From: Chaunax sp. Z400
Lineage: Eukaryota; Chordata; Actinopteri; Lophiiformes; Chaunacidae
Length of the DNA stretch: 64,000 nt
NCBI GenBank assembly: GCA_037577475.1
Contig: CM075184.1
Location: 1,780,001 to 1,844,000 of the forward strand
Direction: 5' to 3'
Shown here: positions 24,421 to 35,609 of the stretch, in pieces
How positions within the stretch are numbered: position 1 is the stretch's first letter
Layout of the letters: each line of letters starts with the position of its first letter
Made by a program: the position numbers and the translations under genes
The notes under the pieces: generated by a model
What the model was told of the DNA's origin: nothing
What the model saw: the letters and a program-made list of their open reading frames with translations, nothing else
Databases searched by the model: none

Positions 24421-25778
24421 CCATACACTGATCCTGCTGTTGCACACTGAACTGTAGACAGGCTGATAGGGCACTTGGGTTCGTTATGTTGTAAAGGTAG
24501 CTACCACGAAGGTTTACCTGTATTGAGTATTATTTACACTACTATACACATCAACAAGAACACTATTTCTTCTCTATTTAGAAGAACTGACCCCAGGCAA
24601 CTTTTAAAAAGAATATGAATGGTTGTTTATTTTATGTCCTGAAACACAAGGATCTGATCTTTAAAATTGAATGAACAAAAATGTAACAAAGACCAAAGTA
24701 GACCCTTTTTTAAACACTAAACAAATAAAATAAATATATTTAACTCAAAATATTCTCCTCACGAAGTAACTATGAAATTATTACAAATTAGCACAATTTA
24801 ATTGGCTTTCTCTTATCAATTAACACAAAATTTCACTTCGGTAATATTTATGTAGCAGCACAACAATTAAAACATTGCTACCAGTTGTAACCAAGTCTAA
24901 CTCAAAATATACCACAGTACTTAACTTCAAAAACTGTGTGGGCCCACACACACACAGACCCACTCACTCCAGTACGTACACACAACTAATTAATAAAGTT
25001 GCAGGCCTGTACGACACTCAGGTATGATGCAATGGCCTGTTAATTCGACAGGAATCCAAAGAAAGTCATAAAGTTCCAAACTCACAGTTCTGTAGGAGTC
25101 CAAGAGAAACCCTTGATAACCCATGTGAAGAACATGACCATTGGCGCTGGTGAAATCCCCTTCTCGGAAACCACTCAGTCCTTTCTGCAGGTGCAGTCCT
25201 CTCCAGTCGGCTCCGCCGTCAGTCTCTCTCTCTACAGCTCACTAAATGCAGTTTGTGAACACCAGCCGCACAAATACACACTAAATAAAATGAGATTTAG
25301 CTACATATGGGCGCTAGTGTTTATGAAAGTACTTTTTCCCTCGTCAAGGACACCTTCACGTTGCTCTCTTCTTTCCTTTTTTCTGTCTTCTTTCTCTTCC
25401 GCCTCTGTAGCCAATGGGTCCAAATTGGACCTGACTGACACTCATACTGGCCAATCACACAACAACACTCATACTGTCACAATATTAACCCTTTAGTTGC
25501 CTACTCATTTACTAAGTACCTAGACTGAGCAATTTCAACCTGTAGTTAAACATGTCTTCTTAAAGAATGTTATTTAAACAAATTTACTTGAACCTTACAT
25601 TATCTTATGTTCTATGTCCTTTATTTTTCTCTCATAAAGGAACAACATTAGTTGAATCTCTCATTTTGGCATCGGGGCTACACTACCTTATTTACTTATT
25701 TATTTAGAACATGGGATTAAAAAAAACATAAATAAGGAGAACAAACAAAACAAGAACGACAATGTTTGAAATAATAAT
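24421..25778. other. AT-rich non-coding stretch
   Basis: No gene. AATAAA-type motifs cluster at 24720-24740. The CT-rich part at 25330-25410 is low complexity. Confidence 0.4.
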
Positions 25779-26008
25779 AATAATAATGATACCTTTATTA
25801 GTCCCACATGGGGAAATTCTTTCTCTGCATTTGACCCATCCCTGAGGAGCAGTGGGCTGCCACTACACGCGGCGCCCGGGGAGCAAATTGGGGTTCAGTA
25901 TCTTTGCTCAAGGATACTTCAACTTGTGGACTTGCAGGGGCTGAGGATCGAACCACCGACCTTTTGTTCCGTGAACGACCGCTCTACCCCCTGAGCCACA
26001 GCCGCCCC
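25779..26008 (-). mobile_element. tRNA-derived SINE, copy 2 (most complete)
   Basis: On the minus strand it reads GGCGGCTGTGGCTCAGGGGG (A box), CGTTCACGGAACAAAAGG, GGTTCGATCCTCAGC (B box), the tRNA-unrelated body, and AATTTCCCCATGTGGGACTA, ending in an AATAAAGG-like phrase and an ATT repeat tail. It is the best template in the window for comparing copies 1 and 3. Confidence 0.85.
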
Positions 26009-26529
26009 CAACTCGACTCCGAAATGGAGTAGAAACAAGTATATACTTGTAAATTTGATTGATTGAGTATGTGTGCTGCTATGTTGACGGTCTTCTCTCA
26101 AAAACCAAAGACAACATGTTGTTAGCTGCTAACTAGCTCAACCACTATGTGATGGTTAGACAGATTGTTGTTGTTATTTACTTGTAAAGTTCGACACATG
26201 TCTAAAGCATCACTAGACAGTGGCGCTGCTGTGTTATACGTCATAAGCTGAATGCTGCCATGCTATCTAAAATCTCATGAGGCAAAACGGCACCATCACG
26301 GGGGCTGGCGAGGTCCAACACCGATGCTGGTGATCAGGTTCGGCACTTTGGTCCAAAGATGTTGGAGGTGTTGGGGTCAAGTTCTTTCAAACCTAACTGG
26401 AAAAACGTTTTTATTATGGAGTAGCTTTGTAGACATGTTGAAAGAGGAAGGAGACACAAACTGTTTAGACTGAGTTGGAAGAACATTTTGTGTAACATTT
26501 TGTCATATGCTAGCCTCAGGTCCTGTTTA
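26009..26529. other. Non-coding stretch
   Basis: No gene. It includes GTTGTTGTTATTTAC low-complexity sequence. Confidence 0.45.
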
Positions 26530-26985
26530 TATGTCAATGTCTTCACTGAAAACGGAAAAGTTTTTCTATTGATTTCCAAAAAGTTCTGTGTTATGGAAAC
26601 GATCCCCGAATATATGGATCCACAAAAACGACTGATGCTGTAGTATACATGCCAGGCCAGTAGTTGGCGGTGTACCCTTTCAAAATCAACACCACAGAAT
26701 AAGAGTGGTTAAGAGTGGTAGTGGTTCAGCACATCTACATTGGAGGAGTGTTAGTAAACTCAGCAGAGTCTGCAGCACAGACAGAAGCAGAAGACAGTCT
26801 GACGTTTTTTGTTGTTGTTCTTAGGCTGAAATCGTAATAGCCATGTGGCGTGGTGCTGTGATGTCATCGTTGCAGGAGTTGCATCAGTACTTTGGCGTTT
26901 TCAAAAGGTTGCGGTTTCAAGCCAAAATGCAACAAAAGTTTACCGTTTTTGGGTAAAACATTTGTCGTGTAAACATGTTGGCTTG
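26530..26985 (+). mobile_element. hAT-like non-autonomous element, copy 3
   Basis: Collinear with 22490-22975: GGAAACGATCCCCGAATATA, CAGTAGTTGGCGGTGT, CAAAATCAACACCACAGAAT, CTACATTGGAGGAGTG, CAGAGTCTGCAGCACAGACA, GTGATGTCATCG, ending in the TTTGTCGTGTAAACA region. Confidence 0.7.
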
Positions 26986-27909
26986 TTACACTCAGCAATT
27001 AGCATATTTCCCAGGATGCTTTGTGTTAACTCCACAAACCCTTCAGTCCCCCTGTTTGAAGGAAAGCAACCATTCAGCCTTCATGTGGACATCAGGTCTG
27101 CCACTCTGTCATACTGGACAGTAGCTGCTGATGCTGCTGTCAGAGTCTGCAGAGTTAGCAGCCATGTTGTTGTTTCTCAGTCGTGGTGGAGAGATGGAAT
27201 CTGATCCAGAAAACAGTTTGACTATCAGAGAATAAGAAAGACACAGAAACAATAAAGACAGCCCAAACAACTCCTAAAAAACTCTGAATCAACTCCATCA
27301 TCCCTGACTCTGACGCTAAGCTAAGCTGTGATTATTTTTGATATTGACAATTTGATTGACAGTTGAGTTTGTCCTCTTGTTTTTGGTTCCTATTCTGATT
27401 GTATTTGATATCTTGTGTATTTCCTGTCATACCCTGTCTGTCATCTCATGCCTCTTTGTTTATTTACAGACTGGATTTTTCCCCGGAGGTCATCGTTGGA
27501 GTTGTCAACTGCGTCTGAGCTGCTTCTCCATCACTCCCACTCTGGGATTTTTATCTTATATCTGGTGAGGAACAAACACTTTTTTCTTCATGCTTCAAAT
27601 GCCTCTCTGTGAATGTGTGGGGGTGTGATGAGGTTTTATTATCAAGGAGGAAAACATCATCATGTGTAGAACCAGCCCTACCAACACAGAAACAGGGATG
27701 TATCTGAGGAACCAATCCAGGAACGTTTGGTTCATATCCAGAGGTGTGGATGTGTCGTTATGGCTCAGTGTTCATTATTTTCACTTTGACATGACTGTTT
27801 TCTGATTGGTCTGTTGACTCATTATGTGGCAGTAGACATGACGAAGGAGACATTAGCTGGTTTTACATTGACCTCTTTACTCCGATTAAAATTGGTGATG
27901 TTTGGTGCA
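26986..27909. other. Non-coding; one exon-like segment
   Basis: No gene assigned. A segment at about 27471-27565 has a good acceptor (TTTGTTTATTTACAG) and a donor (TATCTG|GTGAGG), but no domain is recognisable and the sequence resembles phrases found in dispersed fish repeats. Confidence 0.35.
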
Positions 27910-27995
27910 GATCACAACTCATGTAAACAAAAGATTCTATTAGATCACAACTCATGTAAACAAAAGATTCTATTAGATCACAACTCATGTAAACA
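27910..27995. repeat. 33-bp tandem repeat, 2.6 units
   Basis: GATCACAACTCATGTAAACA starts at 27910, 27943 and 27976, with identical first and second units. A 33-bp period is a whole number of codons, so the translated DHNSCKQKILL repeat is incidental. Confidence 0.93.
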
Positions 27996-28112
27996 GTTGA
28001 GACGAAACCTTCAATCAGAATGATTTCGATCAGAATGAAGAAAAGTGTCCATGTAAACCCAGCTAATGAGATTTCAGTTCAACTCTGATGATTGGTGTCT
28101 AAGGGCTCTATT

Positions 28113-28290
28113 TAGGGCGGCATGGTGGCGTAGTGAGTAGCACTGTTTCCTCACAGTTCAGATCCACCTAAGGACCTGGAACTTTTCTGTGGTTAGTCTC
28201 TATGCGTGTCTGCGGGGGTTCCCTCAGGGTTCTCCAGCTTCCTCCCACCACCAGAAACATGCAGTAGAGGTGAATTAGGACATGCCCAAC
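28113..28290 (+). mobile_element. SINE-like dispersed element (GGCGGCATGGTGGCGTAGTG)
   Basis: GGCGGCATGGTGGCGTAGTG, then GAGTAGCACTG, CCTCACAG, GTGTCTGCGGGGGTTCCCTC and CTTCCTCCCACCACCAGAAA match the order of a very common fish dispersed repeat with a tRNA-like head. The B box is not recognisable in this copy. Confidence 0.6.
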
Positions 28291-28379
28291 TCCCTTCTGC
28301 TGGTGGAAAAAACATGGCACAAATTAAGACACAAATGGGTTGTATTTAGTTTCTTTATCATCCATAGTTGTATTTTGGG
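28291..28379 (+). repeat. Left flank repeat of the 28.4-kb array
   Basis: GCACAAATTAAGACACAAAT and TTATCATCCATAG. A related phrase occurs at 59540-59620, ahead of the second array region, so it belongs to a dispersed family. Confidence 0.5.
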
Positions 28380-29010
28380 CAACTAGTGTGTAACCAGCAA
28401 AGTGTGTCATCGCTAGTGTGTAACCAGAGTGTACATCATCACTAGTGTGTAACCAGCAGAGTGTACGTCATCGCTAGTGTGTAACCAGCAGAGTGTACGT
28501 CATCGCTAGTATGTAACCAGCAGTGTACATCATCGCTAGTGTGTAACCAGCAGAGTGTACGTCATCACTAGTGTGTAACCAGCAGAGTGTACGTCATCAC
28601 TAGTTTGTTACCAGCAGAGTGTATGTCATCAGTAGTGTGTAACCAGAGTGTACATCATCACTAGTGTGTAACCAGCAGTGTACGTCATCACTAGTGTGTA
28701 ACCAGCAGAGTGTACGTCATCACTAGTTTGTTACCAGCAGAGTGTATGTCATCAGTAGTGTGTTACCAGAGTGTACATCATCGCTAGTGTGTAACCAGCA
28801 GAGTGTACGTATGTCATCTCTAGTGTGTAACCAGCAGAGTTTACGTCATCACTAGTTTGTTACCAGCAGAGTGTACGTACGTCATCTCTAGTGTGTAACC
28901 AGCAGAGTGTACGTACGTCATCTCTAGTGTGTAACCAGCAGAGTTTACGTCATCACTAGTGTGTAACCAGCAGAGTGTATGTACGTCACTAGTGTGTAAC
29001 CGGAGTGTTC
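28380..29010. repeat. 32-bp minisatellite with CGTCA core, locus 1
   Basis: About 20 units built from CTAGTGTGTAACCAGCAGAG followed by TGTACGTCATCA, with CATC/CGTC and GCAG-deletion variants. The same unit forms the much larger array at 60573-63335. Both arrays run into the same right flank. Confidence 0.93.
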
Positions 29011-29145
29011 TGTGTTGTGAAGCCTCGTATGTAGTTTCATCTGATTCGTCCTTTAAATAGCAGTAAAAATACTGCAGCTTTGACTTTAGAGGTTTTTGTT
29101 GGTCAATGGTTCAAATCACTTTCTGCTGCCTCAAGATAGCAATGC
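29011..29145 (+). repeat. Right flank shared with the 63.3-kb locus
   Basis: TGTTCTGTGTTGTGAAGCCT, CATCTGATTCGTCCTTTAAA and GTTTTTGTTGGTCAATGGTT are nearly identical to 63331-63485. Confidence 0.9.
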
Positions 29146-29290
29146 TGCTGACCACACCTCATTTAATTCCTGACCACACCTCATTTTAACACCTGACCAC
29201 ACCTCATTTTAACACCTGACCACACCTCATTTTAACACCTGACCACACCTCATTCAACACCTGACCACACCTCATTTAACACCAACACTA
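29146..29290. repeat. 24-bp tandem repeat (CTGACCACACCTCATTTTAA)
   Basis: About six units here, against about two in the paralogous flank at 63480-63530: a copy-number difference between duplicated loci. Confidence 0.88.
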
Positions 29291-30798
29291 ACATGGAGCA
29301 GCATTGTGAGAGCTGGCCTTGAAAGTGATCGAAGATTGTCTCTGTTTTGTTCTGTGCTTCTTTCTCATAATTGTTGAGGCTGTATAATTATTCTATTTCT
29401 TGTGCAGATTCTCATCCAGGCCATGGAAATCCTCCAAGGTTGAACCAGAAGCAGCTGGACCTCTATTTAAGGTCTGGATGAGAGGTGAAATGTCTTCAAA
29501 CCTGAAGCAGAAGTCCAGCAGCTTCAGATTCAACCGTCGAGGATATTATGATAGTGCTTGACTGACTGAGAACACAGTGAGATGGTGCCCCATCCAGTGG
29601 AGGACTAACACTGCAGCTTTGTCTGAAGTACGTAGGCTCAAAGAATGTGAACAATTTTATTTAGTGTTTGGCTCTGAATCAAATAGGAGCTCACCAACAA
29701 CTCAGCCAATCAGAGACGTTTTGGTGAGATGGGAAGTTGTCACAGTTCTCTGTCAGAACAGAATGATTAACATGAACCAGATTTTTTAAATTCTGGTAAT
29801 GTACTGAACCCCAGCATCATCAGCTGCTGAAATGAGATCAGCCTTAGGGTAAACATCTTTGGATTCTTCTATCTTGTTGGTAAAAGTATCAGGCTGTCGG
29901 CTTTAGTCAGACAGAGTCGATCAGGAAGAAGAACAAGTCTCTTAATACTGACTCTACATATCAGTGGACTCCTACACTCATGTTTTATAGAATTATATTA
30001 ACCTCAGCTCTCTTTAATGGAAATACACAGATCTGATCAGTCCATAGCCCCATTCAGACAGCGTTGTTGCGCCTTTATTCCCCTGATGTCTGTCTGAACC
30101 CAATGAGGGCGTAATGGCGTGTCAGTTTGTTCCTCAGGAGGTAGTTATGTAACAGCCAGGTTAGATATTGACCAACCAGTATCAATAAGGGCAAGAGACA
30201 CCACAACGGTAAACAGTTTAAGATACAATTTATTATATTATATAAAAATACACTAAAATAGCTGGACTGACTTCAGGGGAATAGCTATAAAAAATCACTG
30301 TCCATTTCAGAGTTCATTTAAAGGAGGGAAAAGTGGTTCCTCCAACTCTTAGGGGAGAGGAGTCTCAGGTCCAGGCCGCTGCACTGCAAGTTGGTTGCTT
30401 CCACAGTCTCACTCTAGCACTTCACTGATGGCAGTGTTGTCCACACCATCACTAAGATAAAGGCCGGCATTCACTTTAGCCTTTGGGAAGTCCAACTCTG
30501 CCTTAAGGCTGCAACACATGTGGCGGAGCCTGGCCTGCACACAGAGAAACAACAGCAGAATTAGAGGATTCACACATATGGACATTTTTCACAATACAGA
30601 ACACATCATAAATGAGGGCTATGTTCTACATTTAAACATGCGTTCCACATATCTGCACACAGAGAAACAAAAGCAGAATGAGAGGACAGCAGTGGTGACC
30701 ATGAGGCATTTAAATAACCTCCTAGAGGAGTCACACCCAGCCACACCTGTCCACAATCACATCAAATCAAAGCTTAAGCTCACAGCAAACGTGCATGT

Positions 30799-30799
<1 letters not shown>
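29291..30799. other. Non-coding with repeat fragments
   Basis: No gene. 29420-29540 (GAACCAGAAGCAGCTGGACC, GAGGTGAAATGTCTTCAAAC) matches phrases of a common fish dispersed repeat. CTGCACACAGAGAAACAA is repeated at about 30535 and 30654, a 120-bp-spaced duplication. Confidence 0.45.

Positions 30800-30874
<75 letters not shown>
30800..30874. repeat. CA microsatellite
   Basis: About 37 uninterrupted CA units. Confidence 0.97.
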
Positions 30875-30875
<1 letters not shown>

Positions 30876-31250
30876 ATCCTTGTTTTTCTCCCTTGAAGGG
30901 TCCGCTACTTTTTGGCCCAAATGTGGGGTCCACCTCTTCCAGTGGTTCTACAGCTTTGTAAAAAACTCAGGCAAGCTTAAAAAAAAATTCCTAATAACAA
31001 ATATCACTTCAATTAAACAGAATTCCAAACTTTTGTGTCCCAAAAAGTTTTTTCAGCACTTTTGGGGCCCATTTCTAGCATTAACAACTTGTGAGGTCCA
31101 CTTTCACACACACATGCATATTTCAGGTTTTTATATCTTAGCAGGGTTTGAAATTACTCTCTGCACGCATTAATGGTTTTCATAATTTGTCCTCTACTAC
31201 CAAAGACACTTCAGGACTACAATAAAAATAAATGTCAAGCACAAAACAGC
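30875..31250. other. Non-coding stretch
   Basis: No gene. It includes TTTTTGGCCCAAA / TTTTGGGGCCCAT phrases of dispersed-repeat type. Confidence 0.4.
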
Positions 31251-31256
31251 TTTATT
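31251..31256 (-). terminator. Candidate polyadenylation signal AATAAA
   Basis: AATAAA on the minus strand, about 700 bp past the stop codon of the SANT-like terminal exon (31954). A later insertion (31550-31912) may have lengthened this 3' UTR. Other AT-rich signals are possible. Confidence 0.35.
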
Positions 31257-31549
31257 CCTCTAAAACATATTTGCCATTACAACTTGACTTGTGTAAACTT
31301 TTAGTCTTATATTGCAAGACAAAAAACCAGGAACATAAAATATCATTCATTTAAAATGAATAAAAAAGTCAAGCAAATTAGAGCTTCTTTTTTACAAAAC
31401 TAAATATGTCTGCCATTATGACTTGATCTGTGTAAGCTTAAAAAAAAGAAGAAAAACAGGATAACATTAGGAAACTAAAACAATGAATGCATAATGCTTA
31501 CCAACATTATTTCAGAAACGTCTCCTCATTTAAAACTTTTGTGTATAGG

Positions 31550-31912
31550 TAGTGCGTGACTGTGTTTCACACTGGGATTGAGAAGACAACGGTGTTTTGG
31601 GGGCCTGAAACCGCAAACATTAGAAACTTGGTTCCAGAGCATAATCATTTGAGAACACTACCCTTACTGTCACCGTATAAACTGGCAAAAAAAAACCACG
31701 TTATTCCTGTGACAACTACGACACGGCCCCACTTCGAACACCAAAAAACATTGTGGACCACGGAGTTTTGTGTACTACAGCATTTTCCACTATTTCTGCA
31801 GATCCGTGTGTATGAGGATTCCACTCCATTGTCGTATGAACGCGGAACTGTTTGAAAACGCAAAGGAAACACTTAAAGTTTTCAGCAGAACCGTTGTCAT
31901 GTTAACAGGGCC
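31550..31912 (+). mobile_element. Possible hAT-like non-autonomous element in the 3' UTR
   Basis: AACGGTGTTTTGGGGGCCTG, TTTTCCACTATTTCTGCAGA, CTGTTTGAAAACGCAAAG and AACCGTTGTCATGTTAACAG follow the style of the GTAAAC/AAAACG-rich family at 19.8, 22.5 and 26.5 kb, but the interior is different. No gene. Confidence 0.4.
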
Positions 31913-31953
31913 TAAGGTGGGAGGGAGGGAAAGAGAAAGGGAAAGTGCTCTCT

Positions 31954-32168
31954 CTAGATTTTTCTTCTCATGGCAGTGATTCGTTTTTTGATAAAGTATT
32001 TAACTGCTTTCCAGTCTCTGTTTCCCAGGGCTTGTGGTTCTGCAGTAATACAGCGCTGGCTGTCCTGTTTTCCTGGAACTTGGTTCCTCACTATAAATTT
32101 CTTTAGATGTTTTTCTACTGCAGCACATTCCTCTGGTGTCCAGCTTCTTCTGATAGCAGTTTTTTTGC
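31954..32168 (-). pseudogene. Terminal Myb/SANT-like exon
   Basis: TACTTAG|GCAAAAAAAC opens a frame reading RRSWTPEECAAVEKHLKKFI, then VPGKQDSQRCITAEPQALG and NRDWKAVKYFIKKRI, stop at 31954. The three tryptophan/aromatic positions (SW, DW, YF) fit a Myb/SANT-type helix-turn-helix fold. A comparable C-terminal block occurs in multi-copy fish proteins that also carry the recombinase-like core. The frame is intact and in phase with the exon at 32860, so the gene's end has decayed less than its middle. Confidence 0.72.
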
Positions 32169-32859
32169 CTAAGTAGACATAAAAAGAACACATTATTTGT
32201 TTAAGAACTATAAATTTTAATCTGAACTGAAAGAATGGTCATCCATAGCCGTACTGACTTGGTTCACAGACCACAAAGGACTCTCTCTAAGTCACTGAGA
32301 AAAATACTTTTATTTTAAAACTCATACTGACTTGTACTGACCAGTTGATAGAGGTCTTTTAAGGCCATCAGATTAGGTAAGATGAGATGGCTCAGGCAGT
32401 AGACCCCAGCTTTAAAATTTTACTTTAAATCCAATAACTTTAGTTCCCAGGCCACCACAAGTGCTACGTGAATCATCTCTGTGAAGGTGGTCATCTGTAG
32501 ATCCTATTATGTGCTAATGGATGTTCATTAACAGAACAGTAGTGATCATCTACATGCCTCCATTAAATGCAGGAAAAAACCCTCAAGAGGGCCTTAGTTT
32601 TTCTAGAGGTCAAACAAATCTCCTCCAATCATTTTAGTTCTCCGACACAACTGCACCAAACAAATGCACATGCAGTGGTCATAAATATTGAATCCAAATC
32701 TCTAAATGGTAATTGAGAGAATATGAGCAAACAGATATAGCCAACTGCTTACTTAAACTAGTTGGTAAACATGAATTTCAGAGCAACCACAAAAGGGAAC
32801 TGGATAAGGAATTGGGGCACAGGGCCAAAAAAGGTTGAGAACCACTGTTCTAAGCTCAC

Positions 32860-32973
32860 GTCTCTTTTTTGCTGACCTCCTCTGGGTTTCGGCAGATGAT
32901 GTAGAGGCGCATTCTTGCAGTGATGTCGCACTGACCTCATCTTCTGACTCCTGTGCTTCTGGCATACTGGCAT
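32860..32973 (-). pseudogene. Two-exon cassette, second exon, copy 2
   Basis: 114 nt, CCAAG|ATGCCAG ... AGAGAC|GTGAGC. It reads ASMPEAQESEDEVSATSLQE and ends RRSAKKR. The final split codon C|GC links in phase to the SANT-like exon (KKR-R-KKTAIRRSW). The basic RRSAKKRR run could be a nuclear localisation signal. Confidence 0.62.
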
Positions 32974-33799
32974 CTTGGTACAGATAAAATAATGTAATTT
33001 AGTATATGGCATTTGTGTCTCATTTCATATTGTTTCCATGATTCTACAATATAGTGGTAGACAGCGCAGCTTTCAATGCTTTCCCTTCATGTAGAACCAG
33101 ACTAGCACACACACGGGTAGCACATCGCCTGGAAACAATGTCACAAACTTCATTGCGATGGACAGCAAATCCCGAAACTTAAATTTGAAACTAAAAGATT
33201 CTATTAAAGCAAGAACGAAATATGTGGAAGTCCTAAAGGTTGTGGGATAAGAAATCTACATTTGACATGTCAGAATTGCCTAATTTTTTTAATTACCTTA
33301 ACTCTTCAGAGTGCTGTGTCTAGTGCTGTTGTATGTGTGCTTACTGTGCATGATGGAACCAAACAGAGGAATCCCATTTGCCCAGTCTTATCTCAATTGC
33401 CGGTAGCATGTTAACAGAATGTGTAAGTAGCATGAACGTTGAGCGATGTCCTTTTTCTCCATTTTGCCTTAATAGTTTGGTGTGTGTGCTGGAATGACAT
33501 TTACAAGTAAACATGGGGTTCCTTCATTAGGGCTTTAACATTTTTGGTTGCTTTAACAGAATCTTTTAGTTTCAAAATTATAGTTGCCTAATTTTAGACT
33601 TGCTATATGTATAGCAAGCACAATGGAGAAGTGTTAGAGATTGTCTCCAGGTGATGCACTACCATTGTGAGTGCTAGTCTTGTTCGGCATGAGGGGGAGG
33701 AATTTCAACCTGCGCTGGCTGTCTACTCCTATATTGTAGAACTATGGAAACATTATGAAACTACACATTGTTCCCCTTTAATTCTGGCACAGTGGTTTT

Positions 33800-33965
33800 C
33801 TAGTCAGGACAGGAGGTTGGCTTAGTGGTTAGTGAATCCATGCTAGAACCAGAGGGTTCCCAGTTTGAACCCTATACCTTCCTTGTATCCTTAAGCAATA
33901 TTTTTAACCCCTACTCTGTAAGTCACTTTGGATAAAAGTGTCTTCTACATGAATGTAATGTAATG
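33800..33965 (+). mobile_element. tRNA-derived SINE with TTTGGATAAAAGTGTCT tail
   Basis: GGCTTAGTGGTTAGTGAATC (A-box-like), CCCAGTTTGAACCC (B-box-like), then TTAACCCCTACTCTGTAAGT, CACTTTGGATAAAAGTGTCT and an ATGTAATGTA tail: the order of a very common fish SINE type. It lies in an intron between the two cassette copies. Confidence 0.7.
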
Positions 33966-34429
33966 TAGTCCGACTACACCTTTGAATCATTGCTGAAACA
34001 GTTCAAAACTTGTATTACAGTTACATCATAACAAAGATAAAAGTACTGTAGTAAAGGTTAAAGTTAGTGGGGAGTCCACAGTTTTTTTCTTTTAATTGGA
34101 CAACATCTGTGGATAGACATTAATTCCCATTGACAGCGAGTACCTGACAGATTTCAATGGTTGAAAACTTGATAAGGACACCAAAATCAATTGAATTCTC
34201 ATTTGGACTGATTGACATCATAGAGAATACAAAATAGAGTTTGGCTTGAAAAATACTGGAATTATCTTGTAAGCCCATTGTACATTCCTGAAAATGGTAA
34301 ATAATAATGAATTTATTTGTATAGTAAGAAGGGAAACTATCAGGCATTCAATGGCCCAAACAAAATGCACATGCAGTGGTCATAAATATTCAATCCATTG
34401 AAAGGCAAAAAACAATCATACCCACATAC

Positions 34430-34471
34430 CTTCCATGTCCTCTTGTGAGCATCCCTCCATGTCAACTGACC
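34430..34471 (-). pseudogene. Two-exon cassette, first exon, copy 2
   Basis: 42 nt, ATTTAG|GGTCAG ... GGAAG|GTATGT. It reads SVDMEGCSQEDME in phase and joins the next exon as E-D-ASMPEAQ. No lesion. Confidence 0.6.
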
Positions 34472-34889
34472 CTAAATGGTAATTGATAGAATATGAACAA
34501 ACAGATATAGCCAACAGCTTACTTAAACTAGTTGGTAAACATACATTTTAGAGCAACCACAAACATTTCACAAGTGAGATAGGGGGAGGGAGAGAGAAAA
34601 TTACTGCTTTCTGATTGGCTGCTGTTTGTGATCAATGAGACCTAATTAAAGTTTGAATGTCAAATGTCTAACATAAATATCATTTCTATTCACATGGCTC
34701 TATTTGTTTCCTGTCTGTCTGTTAGGCCTATTAGATATTCAGTGACATGCTTTTTTAATGATACAATAATCAACAATAAAATTCAGGGAAGATTATAAGC
34801 CATTATAATTGAAGGGGGTGTTAAGAGAACTGGATAATGAATTGGGGCACAGGCCCAAAAAAGGTTGAGAATCACCGTTCCAAGCTCAC

Positions 34890-35001
34890 CTCTGTTTTGC
34901 TGACCACCTCTGGGTTTTGGCAGATGATGTTGACGCACATTCTTGCAGTGATGTCGCACTGACCTCATCTTCTGACTCCTGTGCTTCTGGCATACTGGCA
35001 T
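34890..35001 (-). pseudogene. Two-exon cassette, second exon, copy 1
   Basis: 112 nt, CCCAG|ATGCCAG ... CAGAG|GTGAGC. It reads ASMPEAQESEDEVSATSLQE in the phase set by the preceding exon: an acidic, Ser-rich linker. It is two nucleotides shorter at its 3' end than copy 2, so it would not splice in phase to the SANT-like exon. Confidence 0.6.
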
Positions 35002-35337
35002 CTGGGCACAGATAAAATAATATCATTTAGTATATGTCATTTGTGTTTCTTAAAGATGAAAGTTTAGAGTCGTTTCATATTGTTTCCATGGTTCTACAAT
35101 ATAGTGGTAGACAGCACAGGTTAAATGCCTCCCCTTCATGCAGAACCAGACTAGCACTCACACAGGTAGCACATCACCTGGAAACAATGTCATAAACTTC
35201 TCCATTGCGATAGACAGCAATTCTAAAATCCAGAAACTTAAATTTGAAACTAAAAGATCCCATTAAAGCGACAACGAAATATGTTGAGGCCCTGAAGGTT
35301 GTGTATAAAGACATCTACATTTAACATATGACATTAC

Positions 35338-35379
35338 TTTCCATGTCCTCTTGTGATCACCCCTCCATGTCAACAGTCT
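35338..35379 (-). pseudogene. Two-exon cassette, first exon, copy 1 (with TGA)
   Basis: 42 nt between TTTTAG| and |GTAATG. In phase it reads TVDMEG, TGA, SQEDME. The paralogous exon at 34430-34471 has TGC at the same place, so this copy has gained a stop. Confidence 0.55.
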
Positions 35380-35609
35380 CTAAAATGGTAATTGATAAAA
35401 TATAAATGAGTTGGAAAGCTGAAACTGTTGTGATCAATCTAACAGACAAAAGTATACAAAAGTACTAGATAAACTGCTAGACTAATAATACAAACGGGTT
35501 AACAAAATTTTGCAGTTAGAGCCAAACTATAACCTCTATAAAACTTGCCCTCTTCATCAGTATGTTAATTAAGAGTAGGATATACAGATGGACAATGTTG
35601 TCCTTTTTC

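Larger units (their letters stand above)
32600..35400. repeat. Tandem duplication carrying the two-exon cassette
   Basis: Blocks near 32640-33260 and 34360-35330 share CAAATGCACATGCAGTGGTC, CAGATATAGCCAAC.GCTTAC, CTTAAACTAGTTGGTAAACA, TATTGTTTCCATG.TTCTAC and ACCTGGAAACAATGTCA. The spacing of the two exon copies is about 2.03 kb. Confidence 0.8.

Noticed and set aside
24488..25685. Solo LTR (starts near TGTTGTAAAGG, ends near GGGGCTACA, internal AATAAA)
   Set aside because: No clear TG...CA ends with a matching 4-6 bp target duplication, and no primer-binding site, polypurine tract or retroviral coding sequence nearby.
27471..27565. Internal coding exon with good acceptor and donor
   Set aside because: No recognisable domain in any frame, and the sequence resembles phrases of dispersed fish repeats; kept only as a note.
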